A stretch of 64,000 bases of DNA from assembly GCF_900100965.1 (NCBI RefSeq), contig NZ_FMUJ01000006.1:325626-389625 (forward strand), written 5' to 3'. A program made the translations under genes and the position numbers. Source of the DNA: Variovorax sp. EL159 (GTDB lineage: Bacteria; Pseudomonadota; Gammaproteobacteria; Burkholderiales; Burkholderiaceae_C). The notes under the pieces are model-generated. The model worked only from the letters and a program-made list of their open reading frames with translations. It did not search any database and had not been told where the DNA came from. This document shows, in pieces, positions 1 through 8,679 of the stretch (position 1 is the stretch's first letter; each line of letters starts with the position of its first letter).

Positions 1-701
1 CCACCAACGTCAGCACCACCAATCTGACGGCGAGCCGCGGCACGATCAACACGCTGAGCGCGACCAACGTCAGCACCACCAACCTGTCGGCCGCCAGCGC
101 CACCATCAACGCACTGACCGCCAACACGGTCAGCGCGACGACGGTGAACGCGAACACGGTGAACGCCAGCACGGTGAATGCCACCACCGGCAACTTCCAG
201 ACGATCACGGCCGCCAACGGCAACATCACGGTGCTGAACACGCAGACCGGCAACATCACCACGATCAACGCCGTGACCGGCAACGTCACGACGCTGAACG
301 CGGGCACGGTCAACGTCACAGGCAACGTGACGGCGGGCGGCACCATCACGGCGGGCAACGGCGTGGTTGCCAACGGCCGCGTGCAGAACGTGGCTCCTGG
401 CGTGCTGCCGACGGACGCCGCGAACATGTCGCAGTTGAACCAGGTCCGCAACGAAGTGCAGGACATGCGCAAGACCAGCAGCACCGGCGCGGCCATCGCG
501 CTGGCCGCGGCCTCGGTGCCGGCGCTCGAAGCGGGCAAGAGCTTCGGCATCGGGGTGGGCGTGGGCTCCTACGACGGCCGCTCGGCCATCGCCGCGGCCG
601 CCAGCTTCCGCATCGGCGAAGGTGCGCAGATCAAGGTGAACCTCGGCAGCGGCAGCAGCGGCAAGGTCGGCGGCGGTATCGGCGCCTCCTGGTCCTGGTA
701 A
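1..701 (+). CDS. Trimeric autotransporter adhesin, C-terminal part (5' end outside the window)
   Basis: The frame starting at base 3 is open from the window edge to the TAA at 699-701, so only the last about 232 residues are seen; the GTG at 144 is internal. The first about 120 residues are Asn/Thr/Val/Ala-rich repeats of the NVSTTNL and TGNVTTLNA kind, as in YadA-type stalks and heads. Then come a neck-like segment (LPTDAANMSQLNQ), a short coiled coil, and a glycine-rich membrane anchor of about 65 residues ending in Trp. The anchor should form the 12-stranded trimeric outer-membrane barrel that secretes the passenger. The family assignment rests on this architecture. A GT41 glycosyltransferase lies directly downstream. 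The ligand cannot be inferred. Confidence 0.88.
   Translation, partial: TNVSTTNLTASRGTINTLSATNVSTTNLSAASATINALTANTVSATTVNANTVNASTVNATTGNFQTITAANGNITVLNTQTGNITTINAVTGNVTTLNAGTVNVTGNVTAGGTITAGNGVVANGRVQNVAPGVLPTDAANMSQLNQVRNEVQDMRKTSSTGAAIALAAASVPALEAGKSFGIGVGVGSYDGRSAIAAAASFRIGEGAQIKVNLGSGSSGKVGGGIGASWSW
3..122 (+). repeat. Two tandem 60-base coding repeats in the adhesin passenger
   Basis: Bases 3-62 and 63-122 encode successive 20-residue units sharing TNVSTTNL followed by ATIN- or GTIN-type sequence. They agree closely at DNA level. The array probably continues upstream of the window. Such arrays in trimeric autotransporters can expand or contract in whole units without breaking the frame. 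The repeats degenerate into shorter NxT units after base 122. Confidence 0.8.
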
Positions 702-764
702 TCCGGCTGTGGCACTCCCGTGGCGCCCACGCGCCGCGGGAATGCCAGCGGATGAAAACGAAAG

Positions 765-795
765 GCCGGACCCTATACTGGGTGACCGGCTTTTT
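765..795 (+). terminator. Rho-independent terminator after the adhesin gene
   Basis: GCCGG at 765-769 pairs with CCGGC at 786-790. Inside, ACCC pairs with GGGT around the loop TATACT, with a two-base bulge. Five T follow at 791-795. It lies 63 bases after the adhesin stop and about 65 bases before the glycosyltransferase start, so the two genes are probably transcribed separately, or read-through is partial. Confidence 0.75.
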
Positions 796-858
796 CACTT
801 GTGCGGAGGCCGGCATCCAAGCGGCCGCTCTCCTCTGACCCGTCCATCACACGGCTTC

Positions 859-3348
859 ATGAACTTACCTTCTCTCGCCCCCGCTCCTTCCACACCGGCC
901 GAAGACGCCGGCAGTCTTCTGGAACAGGGACTGACGCTGCACCGGGTAGGTCGTTTCGCCGAAGCCCTGCAGGTCTACGAGGCACTGCTGTCGCGCTTTC
1001 CGGAGCACGCCGATGCGCTGCACCTGACGGGCGAGGCACTGTACCGGCAAGGCCGCCCGAAGCTGGCGCTGAACTACGTGAACCGCGCCATCGCCCAGTC
1101 GCAGCACCCCTTCTACTTCAACACCCGCGCGACGATCTTCATGCACATGGGCCTGGCGGCCGAGGCGCAGCAAGACCTTCGCCGCGCCATCAAGGCGCTG
1201 CCGAACTACCCCGAGGCCTACGTGAACCTGTCGGCGGTCTACCGCCAGCAGAAGAAGTTCCGCCAGGCGCGCGAGGCCGCGGCCGAAGCCACGCGGCTCG
1301 CGCCGCAAGCGCCCGCGGCATGGAACAACGCCGGGGCGATCGACATGGAGCAGGACCGCTTCGACGAAGCCATCGTGCAGTTCCGCCAGGCGCTGGGGCT
1401 CGATCCGAACTACGCCGCCGCGCACAAGAACATCGGCAAGATCCGCGCGCACCAGAAGGACTGGGCCGCCGCGCTCGACTCGTACGCGCATGCCGCCGCC
1501 GATCCGCAGGATTGCGAGGCCGCATTCATGCTCTCGCGCGCGCTGCAGGCCTGCGGCCGCACCGAAGAAGCGATCGAACCCATGCAGCGCGCCATGCGCA
1601 ACTGGCCGGCCGAGGAGCGCCACAAGGCGCTGGCCGACCCCGAGGGCGTGGCCGCGCTGTACGGCGTGTGCGGTGCGCTCGAGGGCGTGTCGATGCGTTT
1701 CGCCGAATCGGCCGAGCTCTACAAGCTCGCGCTCGAAAGCCTGCCCGAGCACGAACTGCTGCTGAACAACCTGGGCACGGTCAATTTCCGGCTGGGCCAT
1801 TTCGACACAGCCATCGAAGTGCTGAAGAAGGCACTCGAAGTGCATCCGCGCCAGGTACTCGCACGCTGCAACCTGGGCGTGACCTACGTGATGGCCGGCC
1901 AGTCCGAGGCCGCCATCGCCGAGTTCGAGCAGTGCCTGCGCGACGACCCGGACTTCATGCCGGCCATGGTGTGGATGCTGGGCGAGAAGGCGCACATCGC
2001 CGACTGGAACGGCGTGCCCGCGCTGCGCGAGCGGATCGCGGCGCTGCTCGACAACCCGGGCAACGACCACACGGTGTCGTCGTTCATCCTGATGTCGAAC
2101 TACGACGACGCGCGCCGCCTCATGAACTGGACGCAGCGCTCCGCCCTGCTGGCCGACCGCAACGCGGCCATCAGGCCTTTTGCCGGCGCGGGCGCCCGCC
2201 GCACCTCGCCGCGCATCCGCGTGGGCTACTACTCGTTCGACTTCCGCAACCACCCGGTCGCGCACCTGACGGCCGAGCTCTACGGCCAGCACGACCGCCA
2301 GGACTTCGAAGTCTTCATCTACTCCTATGGCCCGGACGACGGCCATCCCGCGCGGGCACGCATCGCGGCGTCCGTCGAGCATTTCGTCGACCTGCAGGGC
2401 CAGTCGATCCAGCAGATGGCCGAGCGCATCCGCGAAGACGAGATCGACATCCTGGTGGACCTCTCGGGCGACACGCGCGGCGCCAAGCCGCAGGTGCTGG
2501 CCTACCACGCGGCGCCCGCGCAGCTCATGTGGCTGGGCTACATGGGCACCAGCGGTACGCCGAACTACGACTACCTGGTGTCCGACAACTACCTCTCGCC
2601 ACCGGGCACGGAAGACTGCTACTCCGAAAAGCTGCTGCGCCTGCCCGAGACCTTCCAGGTGATCGACACCAAGCGTCCCACCAACCCGCACAAGCCCACG
2701 CGCGCCGAGCACGGCCTGCCCGAAGACGCCTTCGTGCTGTGCAACTTCTCGCAGTCCTTCAAGATCCAGCCCGAGACCTTCGAGGCGTGGGTACGCATCG
2801 TGCAGGGCATCCCGAACTCGGTGCTGTGGCTGGCGCAAGGGCCCAACGGCTTCGAGCACAACCTGCGCGCGCACTGGGAGAAGGCCGGCCTCGCGGCCGA
2901 GCGGCTGATCGTGTCGCCGCGCATGCCGGTCGACCAGCATCTGGCGCGCATCGGCCTGGCCGACCTGTTCATCGACACCTTCCCCTACAGCAGCGGCGCC
3001 ACCGCGAACGACGTGCTGTGGTCGGGCGTGCCGCTGCTGGCGCTCACGGGCACGACGATGGTGTCGCGCATGGCGGGCAGCCTGCTGGGCGCCATCGGGC
3101 TGCCGGAACTGGTGGCCACGAACCACGACGAATATGTGCACAAGGCCATCCACTACGCCACGCATCCCGACGAACTGGCCGCACTGCGCGCACGGCTCGT
3201 CGCGGCCAAGGATGCACGCAGCGGCTACTTCGACACGCCGCGCTTCGTGCGTCATCTCGAGGACGGCTACAGGCAAATTGCCACGCGCAGTCGTGAAGGG
3301 CTGCCGGCGGATCACGTCAGCGTTGCGCTGCGTCCTCAGGAGAAGTGA
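859..3348 (+). CDS. TPR-containing GT41 glycosyltransferase (O-GlcNAc transferase / SPINDLY-like)
   Basis: An 829-residue protein. I chose ATG 859 over the in-frame upstream ATG at 709, because that extension reads through the terminator and is arginine/proline-rich without domain character. Residues about 15-430 hold eight or nine TPR repeats. From about residue 460 comes the GT41 catalytic region: VGYYSFDFRNHP with the histidine seen in OGT enzymes, LCNFSQSFKI with the conserved lysine, and the nucleotide-sugar segment from TFPYSSGATANDVLW to SRMAGSLL. The family moves GlcNAc or a related sugar from UDP to Ser/Thr, or to Asn in the related HMW1C branch. No signal peptide is seen, so it should act in the cytoplasm. 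Its position after an adhesin gene suggests the adhesin as substrate; that is inference. Confidence 0.88.
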   Translation: MNLPSLAPAPSTPAEDAGSLLEQGLTLHRVGRFAEALQVYEALLSRFPEHADALHLTGEALYRQGRPKLALNYVNRAIAQSQHPFYFNTRATIFMHMGLAAEAQQDLRRAIKALPNYPEAYVNLSAVYRQQKKFRQAREAAAEATRLAPQAPAAWNNAGAIDMEQDRFDEAIVQFRQALGLDPNYAAAHKNIGKIRAHQKDWAAALDSYAHAAADPQDCEAAFMLSRALQACGRTEEAIEPMQRAMRNWPAEERHKALADPEGVAALYGVCGALEGVSMRFAESAELYKLALESLPEHELLLNNLGTVNFRLGHFDTAIEVLKKALEVHPRQVLARCNLGVTYVMAGQSEAAIAEFEQCLRDDPDFMPAMVWMLGEKAHIADWNGVPALRERIAALLDNPGNDHTVSSFILMSNYDDARRLMNWTQRSALLADRNAAIRPFAGAGARRTSPRIRVGYYSFDFRNHPVAHLTAELYGQHDRQDFEVFIYSYGPDDGHPARARIAASVEHFVDLQGQSIQQMAERIREDEIDILVDLSGDTRGAKPQVLAYHAAPAQLMWLGYMGTSGTPNYDYLVSDNYLSPPGTEDCYSEKLLRLPETFQVIDTKRPTNPHKPTRAEHGLPEDAFVLCNFSQSFKIQPETFEAWVRIVQGIPNSVLWLAQGPNGFEHNLRAHWEKAGLAAERLIVSPRMPVDQHLARIGLADLFIDTFPYSSGATANDVLWSGVPLLALTGTTMVSRMAGSLLGAIGLPELVATNHDEYVHKAIHYATHPDELAALRARLVAAKDARSGYFDTPRFVRHLEDGYRQIATRSREGLPADHVSVALRPQEK

Positions 3349-3407
3349 GCAATCGCGGGCATACTCGGCACTCCTTCAACAGCAGAGCTCCAGCAGCCTT
3401 TTGAATC

Positions 3408-3836
3408 ATGAGCATCCTCAGTGAATTCAAGGAATTTGCCGTCAAGGGCAATGTCATCGACCTCGCGGTCGGTGTGATCATCGGTGCCGCGTTCGGCAAG
3501 ATCGTCGACTCGCTCGTGGCCGACATCATCATGCCGCTGGTCGGCGTGGTGTTCGGCAAGCTCGACTTCTCGAACCTCTACGTGGTGCTGGGCACTGCAC
3601 CGGCCGGCGTGGCCAACACGCTGGCAGACCTCAAGAAGGCTGGCGTTCCGGTGCTGGCCTATGGCAACTTCATCACCATCGCGGTCAACTTCGTGATCCT
3701 CGCCTTCATCATCTTCATGATGGTCAAGCAGATCAACAGGCTGAGGAAGACCGAAGCCGAGGCGCCCGCCGCACCGGCCGCCACGCCGGAAGACATCACG
3801 CTTCTGCGCGAAATCCGCGACAGCCTCAAGCGATAA
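3408..3836 (+). CDS. mscL: Large-conductance mechanosensitive channel MscL
   Basis: 142 residues, the usual MscL length. It opens with MSILSEFKEFAVKGNVIDLA, the amphipathic N-terminal helix and start of TM1 that mark the family. TM1 covers about residues 15-45, a periplasmic loop 50-83, TM2 86-107, and a charged, alanine-rich cytoplasmic helix ends in LLREIRDSLKR. The channel forms a pentameric pore in the inner membrane that opens under high tension and releases solutes during hypo-osmotic shock. It is a single gene, convergent with pdxA. Confidence 0.97.
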   Translation: MSILSEFKEFAVKGNVIDLAVGVIIGAAFGKIVDSLVADIIMPLVGVVFGKLDFSNLYVVLGTAPAGVANTLADLKKAGVPVLAYGNFITIAVNFVILAFIIFMMVKQINRLRKTEAEAPAAPAATPEDITLLREIRDSLKR

Positions 3837-3860
3837 CTGTTGCCGATCTTTGGGTGAGCC

Positions 3861-3950
3861 GGGTGACGCGCACTTCGTGTCGCGTTGCCCTCTCACTCCC
3901 TTCGCCTCGACGAGGGGAATCAACCGACCGGCCATGCGCCGGTTCCGCGT
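3861..3950. repeat. Copy A of a dispersed intergenic repeat (GCACTTCGTGTCGCGT core)
   Basis: The core GCACTTCGTGTCGCGT is at 3871-3886. A hairpin follows: ACCGGC 3927-3932 and GCCGGT 3938-3943 around CATGC. The same core and a similar hairpin recur at 7151-7218 and, inverted, at 23850-23920. This copy fills most of the gap between the convergent mscL and pdxA genes, and is the most divergent of the three between core and hairpin. Confidence 0.65.
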
Positions 3951-3954
3951 TACC

Positions 3955-5067
3955 TCAAGAACTGCTGGCTGAAAGCTTGCGCGCCATGCGCAGTGCCTCG
4001 ACGAGGCTCGACGCATCGGCAAGGCCGGTGCCCGCGATATCGAACGCGGTGCCGTGATCGGGGCTGGTCCGCACCAGCGGAAGCCCCAGCGTCACGTTCA
4101 CGCCCTTCTCCACGCCAAGGTACTTGACCGGGATCAAACCCTGGTCGTGGTACATCGCGATCACCACATCGAACTCGCCGCTGGACGGCACGCCGGCCTT
4201 GGCGCGCGCGCGCATGAACACCGTGTCGGGCGCATGCGGGCCGTTGGCGTCGATGCCTTCGGCGCGCGCGGCCTCGATGGCCGGCAGGATGATCTCGCGC
4301 TCTTCCGACCCGAAGAGGCCGCCCTCGCCCGCATGCGGGTTCAGGCCCGCGACGCCGATGCGCGGCGCGCGGCCCAGCGCATGGCTCAACGCACGGTGCG
4401 TGATGCGCAGCGTCTCGAGCACGCCTTCGAAGCGCACCGCCTCGATGGCATGGCGCAGCGACATGTGGATGCTGACGAGCACGGTGCGCAACTCGTCGTT
4501 GGCCAGCATCATGCGCACAGGCACGTCGGCCACGCTGCGTCCCAGGTGCGCGGCTGCTTCGGCCTGCAGCAACTCGGTGTGGCCCGGGTACGGAAAGCCG
4601 GCGGCCGACAGCGCCTCCTTGTGCAGCGGCGCGGTCACGATGGCCGCGATTTCACCGCGCAGCGCGGCCCGCGCGGCCCAGACCACGCATTCGCCCGCCA
4701 CGCGCCCGGCCTCGGCGCTGATGTGCCCCAATTCGATATGAGTGGGCGGAGCGATCACCTGCAAGACCGGGATGCAGCCGGGCGGTACCGTCGCCGCCTC
4801 GGCGACGGATTCGATCTCCAGCACCGGCCACGCCAGTTGCCCCGGCGAGGCCAAGGCTTGCGATGCCCGACGCAAGGTGCCGACATCACCCGCGACGAAA
4901 GTGCCATGCGTCGCATCAGGCGCATCGCGAAACGCCTTGACGATGATCTCCGGGCCGATGCCCGCGGGATCGCCCAGCGTGATGGCGATGGCTTCGCTCA
5001 CTGGATGGCCCTCGTGCGCCGCATGGCTGCGGTACGCGCTGGCATGGGAAGGCTGTGTGGCGCTCAT
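3955..5067 (-). CDS. pdxA: 4-hydroxythreonine-4-phosphate dehydrogenase PdxA
   Basis: Oxidises 4-phosphohydroxy-L-threonine with NAD in pyridoxal 5'-phosphate synthesis. The product is about 370 residues from ATG 5067, which overlaps the Nif3-family stop as ATGA. An in-frame GTG at 5001 would give a start nearer the conserved ITLGDPAGIGPEI and is a real alternative. Metal and substrate histidines are seen in TAPLHKEAL, GLNPHAGEGG and AMYHDQGLIPVKY. In other proteobacteria pdxA often lies with surA and ksgA; here its only partner is the Nif3-like gene. Confidence 0.95.
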   Translation of the reverse strand: MSATQPSHASAYRSHAAHEGHPVSEAIAITLGDPAGIGPEIIVKAFRDAPDATHGTFVAGDVGTLRRASQALASPGQLAWPVLEIESVAEAATVPPGCIPVLQVIAPPTHIELGHISAEAGRVAGECVVWAARAALRGEIAAIVTAPLHKEALSAAGFPYPGHTELLQAEAAAHLGRSVADVPVRMMLANDELRTVLVSIHMSLRHAIEAVRFEGVLETLRITHRALSHALGRAPRIGVAGLNPHAGEGGLFGSEEREIILPAIEAARAEGIDANGPHAPDTVFMRARAKAGVPSSGEFDVVIAMYHDQGLIPVKYLGVEKGVNVTLGLPLVRTSPDHGTAFDIAGTGLADASSLVEALRMARKLSASSS

Positions 5068-5837
5068 GCCGGGTTGTCGATGTCGATGAATTCGTGCGCC
5101 AGGCCAAGCTGTGCCGCCACGTGCCCGGCCACCGCCGGCGCGCCGTAACGCTCGGTCGCATGGTGGCCGCAGGCGAGAAAGGCGACGCCCATCTCGCGCG
5201 CGTAATGGGCCTGGGGCTCCGAGATCTCGCCGGTGATGAAGGCATCGGCGCCTGCTGCAATGGCCGCTTCGAAGTAGCCTTGGGCGCCGCCCGTGCACCA
5301 AGCTATCTTTTTAATAGCGCGATTCGCCGTATCTACAAGCGTTACGGGCCGGTTCAACACGCCTTCCACATGCGCAGCGAGCGTCTTGGCGCTGGCGAAG
5401 CTCTCGCCGTTGTTGCGCGCGCCGAGAAAACCCAGCTCCTGCTCGCCGAAGCGCCCGGCCGAACCTGCATCGGCCACGAGCCCCAGTTGCAGGCCGAGTT
5501 GCGCGTTGTTGCCCAGCTCGGGGTGCGCATCCAGCGGCAGGTGGTAGGCAAACAGATTGACGTCATTCCCCAGCAGCAGGCTCAGGCGCTGCTTCATCCA
5601 GCCGGTGACGCAGCCGTCCTGGCCGCGCCAGAACAGGCCGTGGTGCACGAAGATGGCGTCGGCTTCCGCACGGATCGCGGCCTCGATCAGCGCGCGGCTG
5701 GCGGTCACGCCCGAGACGATCTTGCGCACCACGGTGCGCCCCTCGACCTGCAGGCCGTTGGGGCCGTAGTCCTTGAAACGCCCGGGGGCCAACAGCAGGT
5801 CGAATGCGTGCAGCAGTTCATGTCGGGTGGTGCTCAT
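5064..5837 (-). CDS. Nif3-like dinuclear metal centre protein
   Basis: A 257-residue member of the NIF3/YbgI (GTP cyclohydrolase I type 2) family. ATG 5837 was chosen because the protein then begins MSTTRHELLHAFDLLLAP, a typical start; the longer frame adds 39 uncharacteristic residues. Metal ligands are visible as IFVHHGLFW in the N-terminal half, and ACGHHATERYG with the following acidic residue near the C terminus. These proteins form hexameric toroids; their cellular role is poorly defined. The TANRAIKKIAWCTGG stretch is encoded across a small dispersed inverted repeat (5302-5318). Overlaps pdxA by four bases. Confidence 0.9.
   Translation of the reverse strand: MSTTRHELLHAFDLLLAPGRFKDYGPNGLQVEGRTVVRKIVSGVTASRALIEAAIRAEADAIFVHHGLFWRGQDGCVTGWMKQRLSLLLGNDVNLFAYHLPLDAHPELGNNAQLGLQLGLVADAGSAGRFGEQELGFLGARNNGESFASAKTLAAHVEGVLNRPVTLVDTANRAIKKIAWCTGGAQGYFEAAIAAGADAFITGEISEPQAHYAREMGVAFLACGHHATERYGAPAVAGHVAAQLGLAHEFIDIDNPA
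5301..5318. repeat. GCTAT-N7-ATAGC element, copy 1 (inside the Nif3-like gene)
   Basis: GCTAT 5302-5306 and ATAGC 5314-5318 flank a seven-base T-rich loop. Copies with the same arm and loop lengths lie at 27496-27512 and 60016-60032. Here it is translated on the minus strand as part of RAIKKIA. Confidence 0.55.
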
Positions 5838-5963
5838 CGCGACATTGTCGCGCGGCCCCAATCCCGGCCGGGCGGTGGCGTTTCCAGGCCGCGTCATTGA
5901 GGGACAATCGCATGCAGTACCGCGCCGGATGGCGCTTTCCACTGCCTTTTTCATTCAAGTTTC

Positions 5964-7124
5964 ATGAAACGCACCTGGCTGCTCTTTGCCCAAGCCGTGA
6001 CCGTCCTGCTGGCGGCCTACTTCGTCGTCGCGACGCTCAAGCCCGAATGGCTCAACAAGCGCGCGACCTCGCTGGGCGGCGTGGTGTCGATCGTCGAGGC
6101 GCCCACCGGCAACCCGGCCATTCCGACGCCCGGCAGCCTGAGCGTGCCGGCCAAGAAGGCCTCGCCAGCGGTCGTGAGCATCAACACAAGCAAGGCCGCG
6201 CAGCGCCATCCACGCAGCAACGACCCGTGGTTCCGCTTCTTCTTCGGTGACCAGGACGACCAGCCGCAAGTGGGCCTGGGCAGCGGCGTGATCGTGAGCC
6301 CCGACGGCTACATCCTCACCAACAACCACGTGGTCGAGGGCGCCGACGAGATCGAGGTCACGCTGAACGACAGCCGCCACGCGCGCGGCAAGGTGATCGG
6401 CACCGACCCCGACACTGACCTGGCCGTGCTCAAGATCGAGCTCGACAAGCTGCCTGTGATCGTCCTGGGCAACTCCGACGAACTGCAGGTGGGCGACCAG
6501 GTGCTGGCCATCGGCAACCCCTTCGGCGTGGGCCAGACCGTGACCAGCGGCATCGTCTCGGCGCTGGGCCGCAACCAGCTGGGCATCAACAACTTCGAGA
6601 ACTTCATCCAGACCGATGCGGCCATCAACCCCGGCAACTCGGGCGGTGCGCTGATCGACGTCAACGGCAACCTGCAGGGCATCAACACGGCGATCTATTC
6701 GCGCTCGGGCGGCAGCATGGGCATCGGCTTTGCCATTCCGGTGTCGATGGCCAAGATCGTGCTCGAAGGGATCGTCAAGGAAGGCCAGGTGCGCCGCGGC
6801 TGGATCGGTGTCGAGCCGAACGAGCTGTCGCCCGAACTGGCCGAGACCTTCGGCGTGAAGGCGGACGCGGGCGTCATCATCACCGGCGTGCTGCAGAACG
6901 GCCCCGCCGCCAAGGCCGGCATTCGCCCGGGCGACGTGATCACCTCGGTGGGCGAGAAGAAGACTGACAACGTGCAGGCCCTGCTGACCGCGGTGGCAGG
7001 CCTGAAGCCCGGCAGCACCTCGCGGTTCGCGCTTCAGCGCGGCAGCGACAAGATGGAACTGGATGTGACACCGGGCCTGCGGCCCAAGAGCCCGGTTCGC
7101 CAAGTTCCCAACCAGCAGGAATAG
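5964..7124 (+). CDS. HtrA/DegS-type trypsin-like serine protease with one PDZ domain
   Basis: A 386-residue inner-membrane-anchored periplasmic protease. One hydrophobic segment at residues 5-23 acts as uncleaved signal or anchor. The catalytic domain holds the triad His122 (LTNNHVVEGAD), Asp152 (DPDTDLAVLK) and Ser226 (NPGNSGGAL). A single PDZ domain covers about residues 265-370, including GPAAKAGIRPGDVI. One PDZ and an anchor fit DegS/AlgW-like proteases better than DegP, which has two PDZ domains. The family processes anti-sigma factors or degrades misfolded envelope proteins; the substrate here is unknown. It is convergent with tatC. Confidence 0.92.
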   Translation: MKRTWLLFAQAVTVLLAAYFVVATLKPEWLNKRATSLGGVVSIVEAPTGNPAIPTPGSLSVPAKKASPAVVSINTSKAAQRHPRSNDPWFRFFFGDQDDQPQVGLGSGVIVSPDGYILTNNHVVEGADEIEVTLNDSRHARGKVIGTDPDTDLAVLKIELDKLPVIVLGNSDELQVGDQVLAIGNPFGVGQTVTSGIVSALGRNQLGINNFENFIQTDAAINPGNSGGALIDVNGNLQGINTAIYSRSGGSMGIGFAIPVSMAKIVLEGIVKEGQVRRGWIGVEPNELSPELAETFGVKADAGVIITGVLQNGPAAKAGIRPGDVITSVGEKKTDNVQALLTAVAGLKPGSTSRFALQRGSDKMELDVTPGLRPKSPVRQVPNQQE

Positions 7125-7150
7125 GCTCGAAGAACGGGCTCGCCCCCAGG

Positions 7151-7222
7151 CTTCACGCACTTCGTGTCGCGTCTCCTTCCCCCTACCGGAGGCAACACCT
7201 GAGGCCCGGCAAAGCCGGTTCC
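7151..7222. repeat. Copy B of the GCACTTCGTGTCGCGT dispersed repeat
   Basis: Core GCACTTCGTGTCGCGT at 7157-7172, then CCTTCC, then GGAGGCAACACC near 7188-7199, and a hairpin with CCGGC 7206-7210 and GCCGG 7214-7218 around AAA. The same ordered blocks occur on the opposite strand at 23850-23920. It lies between the convergent protease and tatC genes. The rest of the 7125-7331 gap shows no gene. Confidence 0.7.
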
Positions 7223-7331
7223 TCGGTGTTTCTGGAATAGCTTTGGGGGCCGGGGCTGGAACTACTTCAGGGCCAGGGCGGCAAGCAGACGGGGCATGTG
7301 ATGTGCCCCGTTACGCGCCCTGCCCTCTGAT

Positions 7332-8141
7332 TCAGCTGGAAGCCGAATCGGCGCTTTCTTCGTCTTCGGGCTTCTTGCCCGTGCTCGCGAAGTAGCGGGC
7401 ACCGATGATGCCCACCTCGTACAGCAGGCACATCGGCACCGCCAGCGCAAGCTGCGACACCACGTCGGGCGGCGTGAGCACCGCAGCCACCACGAAGGCC
7501 ACCACGATGAAGTAGCCGCGGAAGGACTTCAGCTTCTCGATGGTCACCATCTCGAAACGCACCAGCAGCATCACCACGATGGGCACCTGGAAGGCGACAC
7601 CAAAGGCAATGTAGAGCGAGAGGATGGCCTCGACGTACGAGGAGATGTCCGGCGTCGCCTGCACGGCGGCGGGCGCAAAACGCTGGATGAAGCTGAACAT
7701 CTTGTCCAGCACGAAGAGCTGCACGAAGGCGATGCCCGCATACGCCAGCAGGCTGCCGAAGAAGATCAGCGGCAGCGCGAACTTCTTTTCGTGGCTGTAG
7801 AGGCCCGGCGCCACGAACATCCACGCCTGGTACATGAGCCAGGGCAATGCCAGCAGCACGGCCGCCATCATCAATACCTTGAGCGGCACGAAAAAGGGCG
7901 AGAACACGCCGATCGCGATCAGCTTCGCGTCGTGCGGCATGTGGGCCTTGATCGGCATGGCGATCAGGTCGATCAGCCCGCCCGGGCCGGGCCAGATGGC
8001 CAGCAGGATGCCCGCGACCACGAGGCCATAGACGCAATACAGCAGGCGGTCGCGAAGCTCGACCAGGTGCGCCACGAACGGCTGTTCGGTGCCCGCCAGC
8101 TCGTCTTCTTTGTCTTTGTTCTTGTTGTCGGAATCGGCCAT
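7332..8141 (-). CDS. tatC: Sec-independent protein translocase TatC
   Basis: 269 residues from ATG 8141; the longer frame to 8189 lacks family character. Six membrane segments are visible. Conserved pieces include HLVELRDRL before TM1, MFVAPGLYSHEKK in the first periplasmic-side region, FGVAFQVPIV, and AVLTPPDVVSQ before the last pair of helices. TatC with TatB recognises twin-arginine signals and recruits TatA to export folded proteins. It is the last gene of tatABC on this strand. MsrP (53718-54734) is a visible Tat substrate in the same window. Confidence 0.97.
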   Translation of the reverse strand: MADSDNKNKDKEDELAGTEQPFVAHLVELRDRLLYCVYGLVVAGILLAIWPGPGGLIDLIAMPIKAHMPHDAKLIAIGVFSPFFVPLKVLMMAAVLLALPWLMYQAWMFVAPGLYSHEKKFALPLIFFGSLLAYAGIAFVQLFVLDKMFSFIQRFAPAAVQATPDISSYVEAILSLYIAFGVAFQVPIVVMLLVRFEMVTIEKLKSFRGYFIVVAFVVAAVLTPPDVVSQLALAVPMCLLYEVGIIGARYFASTGKKPEDEESADSASS

Positions 8142-8207
8142 TGGAAAAGAAGAAAGCGTGACGTCGGCCGGCGTGCGGCGCACGAACAACGCGGTGGTGG
8201 GGGTGCG

Positions 8208-8666
8208 CTAGTTGATCTTGTGGGGGCGGAAACGGGCAACCCGCGCCGCACCCGACAGCGCCTTGGTGCGCACGCCGTTGCGCGCCTTGTACCACTGCGG
8301 CGTGGCGCCCTGCTTCAGGCGCCAGTTCTTGCGGGGGTGCCTGTATTCGGGCACCGAAGGCTCGGGCTCGGCCAGCGCCGAAAGCGTTTCGCCCGAGCCG
8401 GAAAACTGCTTCTCGAATTCGCTCGCACCGGCGTGGATGCTGTGCTCGACGTCGCGCGCGGCATCCTCGACCGTGGTCTTCATCTTGCGCAGCTCGTCGA
8501 GCTCCATCGAACGATTGACTTCGGCCTTGACGTCGTTCACGTAGCGCTGGGCCTTGCCGAGCAAGGTGCCGACGGTGCGCGCCACGCGCGGCAGCTTCTC
8601 CGGACCGATGACGATCAGCGCCACGACGCCGATCAGCGCCAGCTTCTCAATGCCGAGGTCGAGCAC
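8208..8666 (-). CDS. tatB: Sec-independent protein translocase TatB
   Basis: 152 residues. MLDLGIEKLALIGVVALIVI forms the single N-terminal membrane segment, followed by GPEKLPRVARTVG, the hinge and amphipathic helix characteristic of TatB with its conserved glutamate. A long charged, coiled-coil-prone region follows, and the tail is basic. TatB binds Tat signal peptides with TatC. Lies 13 bases after tatA and 66 before tatC, consistent with one operon. Confidence 0.95.
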   Translation of the reverse strand: MLDLGIEKLALIGVVALIVIGPEKLPRVARTVGTLLGKAQRYVNDVKAEVNRSMELDELRKMKTTVEDAARDVEHSIHAGASEFEKQFSGSGETLSALAEPEPSVPEYRHPRKNWRLKQGATPQWYKARNGVRTKALSGAARVARFRPHKIN

Positions 8667-8679
8667 GTGCGGTCCGCGC

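Noticed and set aside
3..122. Tandem repeats considered as a CRISPR array or minisatellite outside genes
   Set aside because: They are in frame, encode adhesin stalk units, and have no unique spacers.
865..3315. An 816-residue minus-strand reading frame opposite the GT41 gene
   Set aside because: Its arginine/valine/histidine-rich composition is what a GC-rich gene gives when read on the other strand. The plus strand carries all the GT41 motifs.
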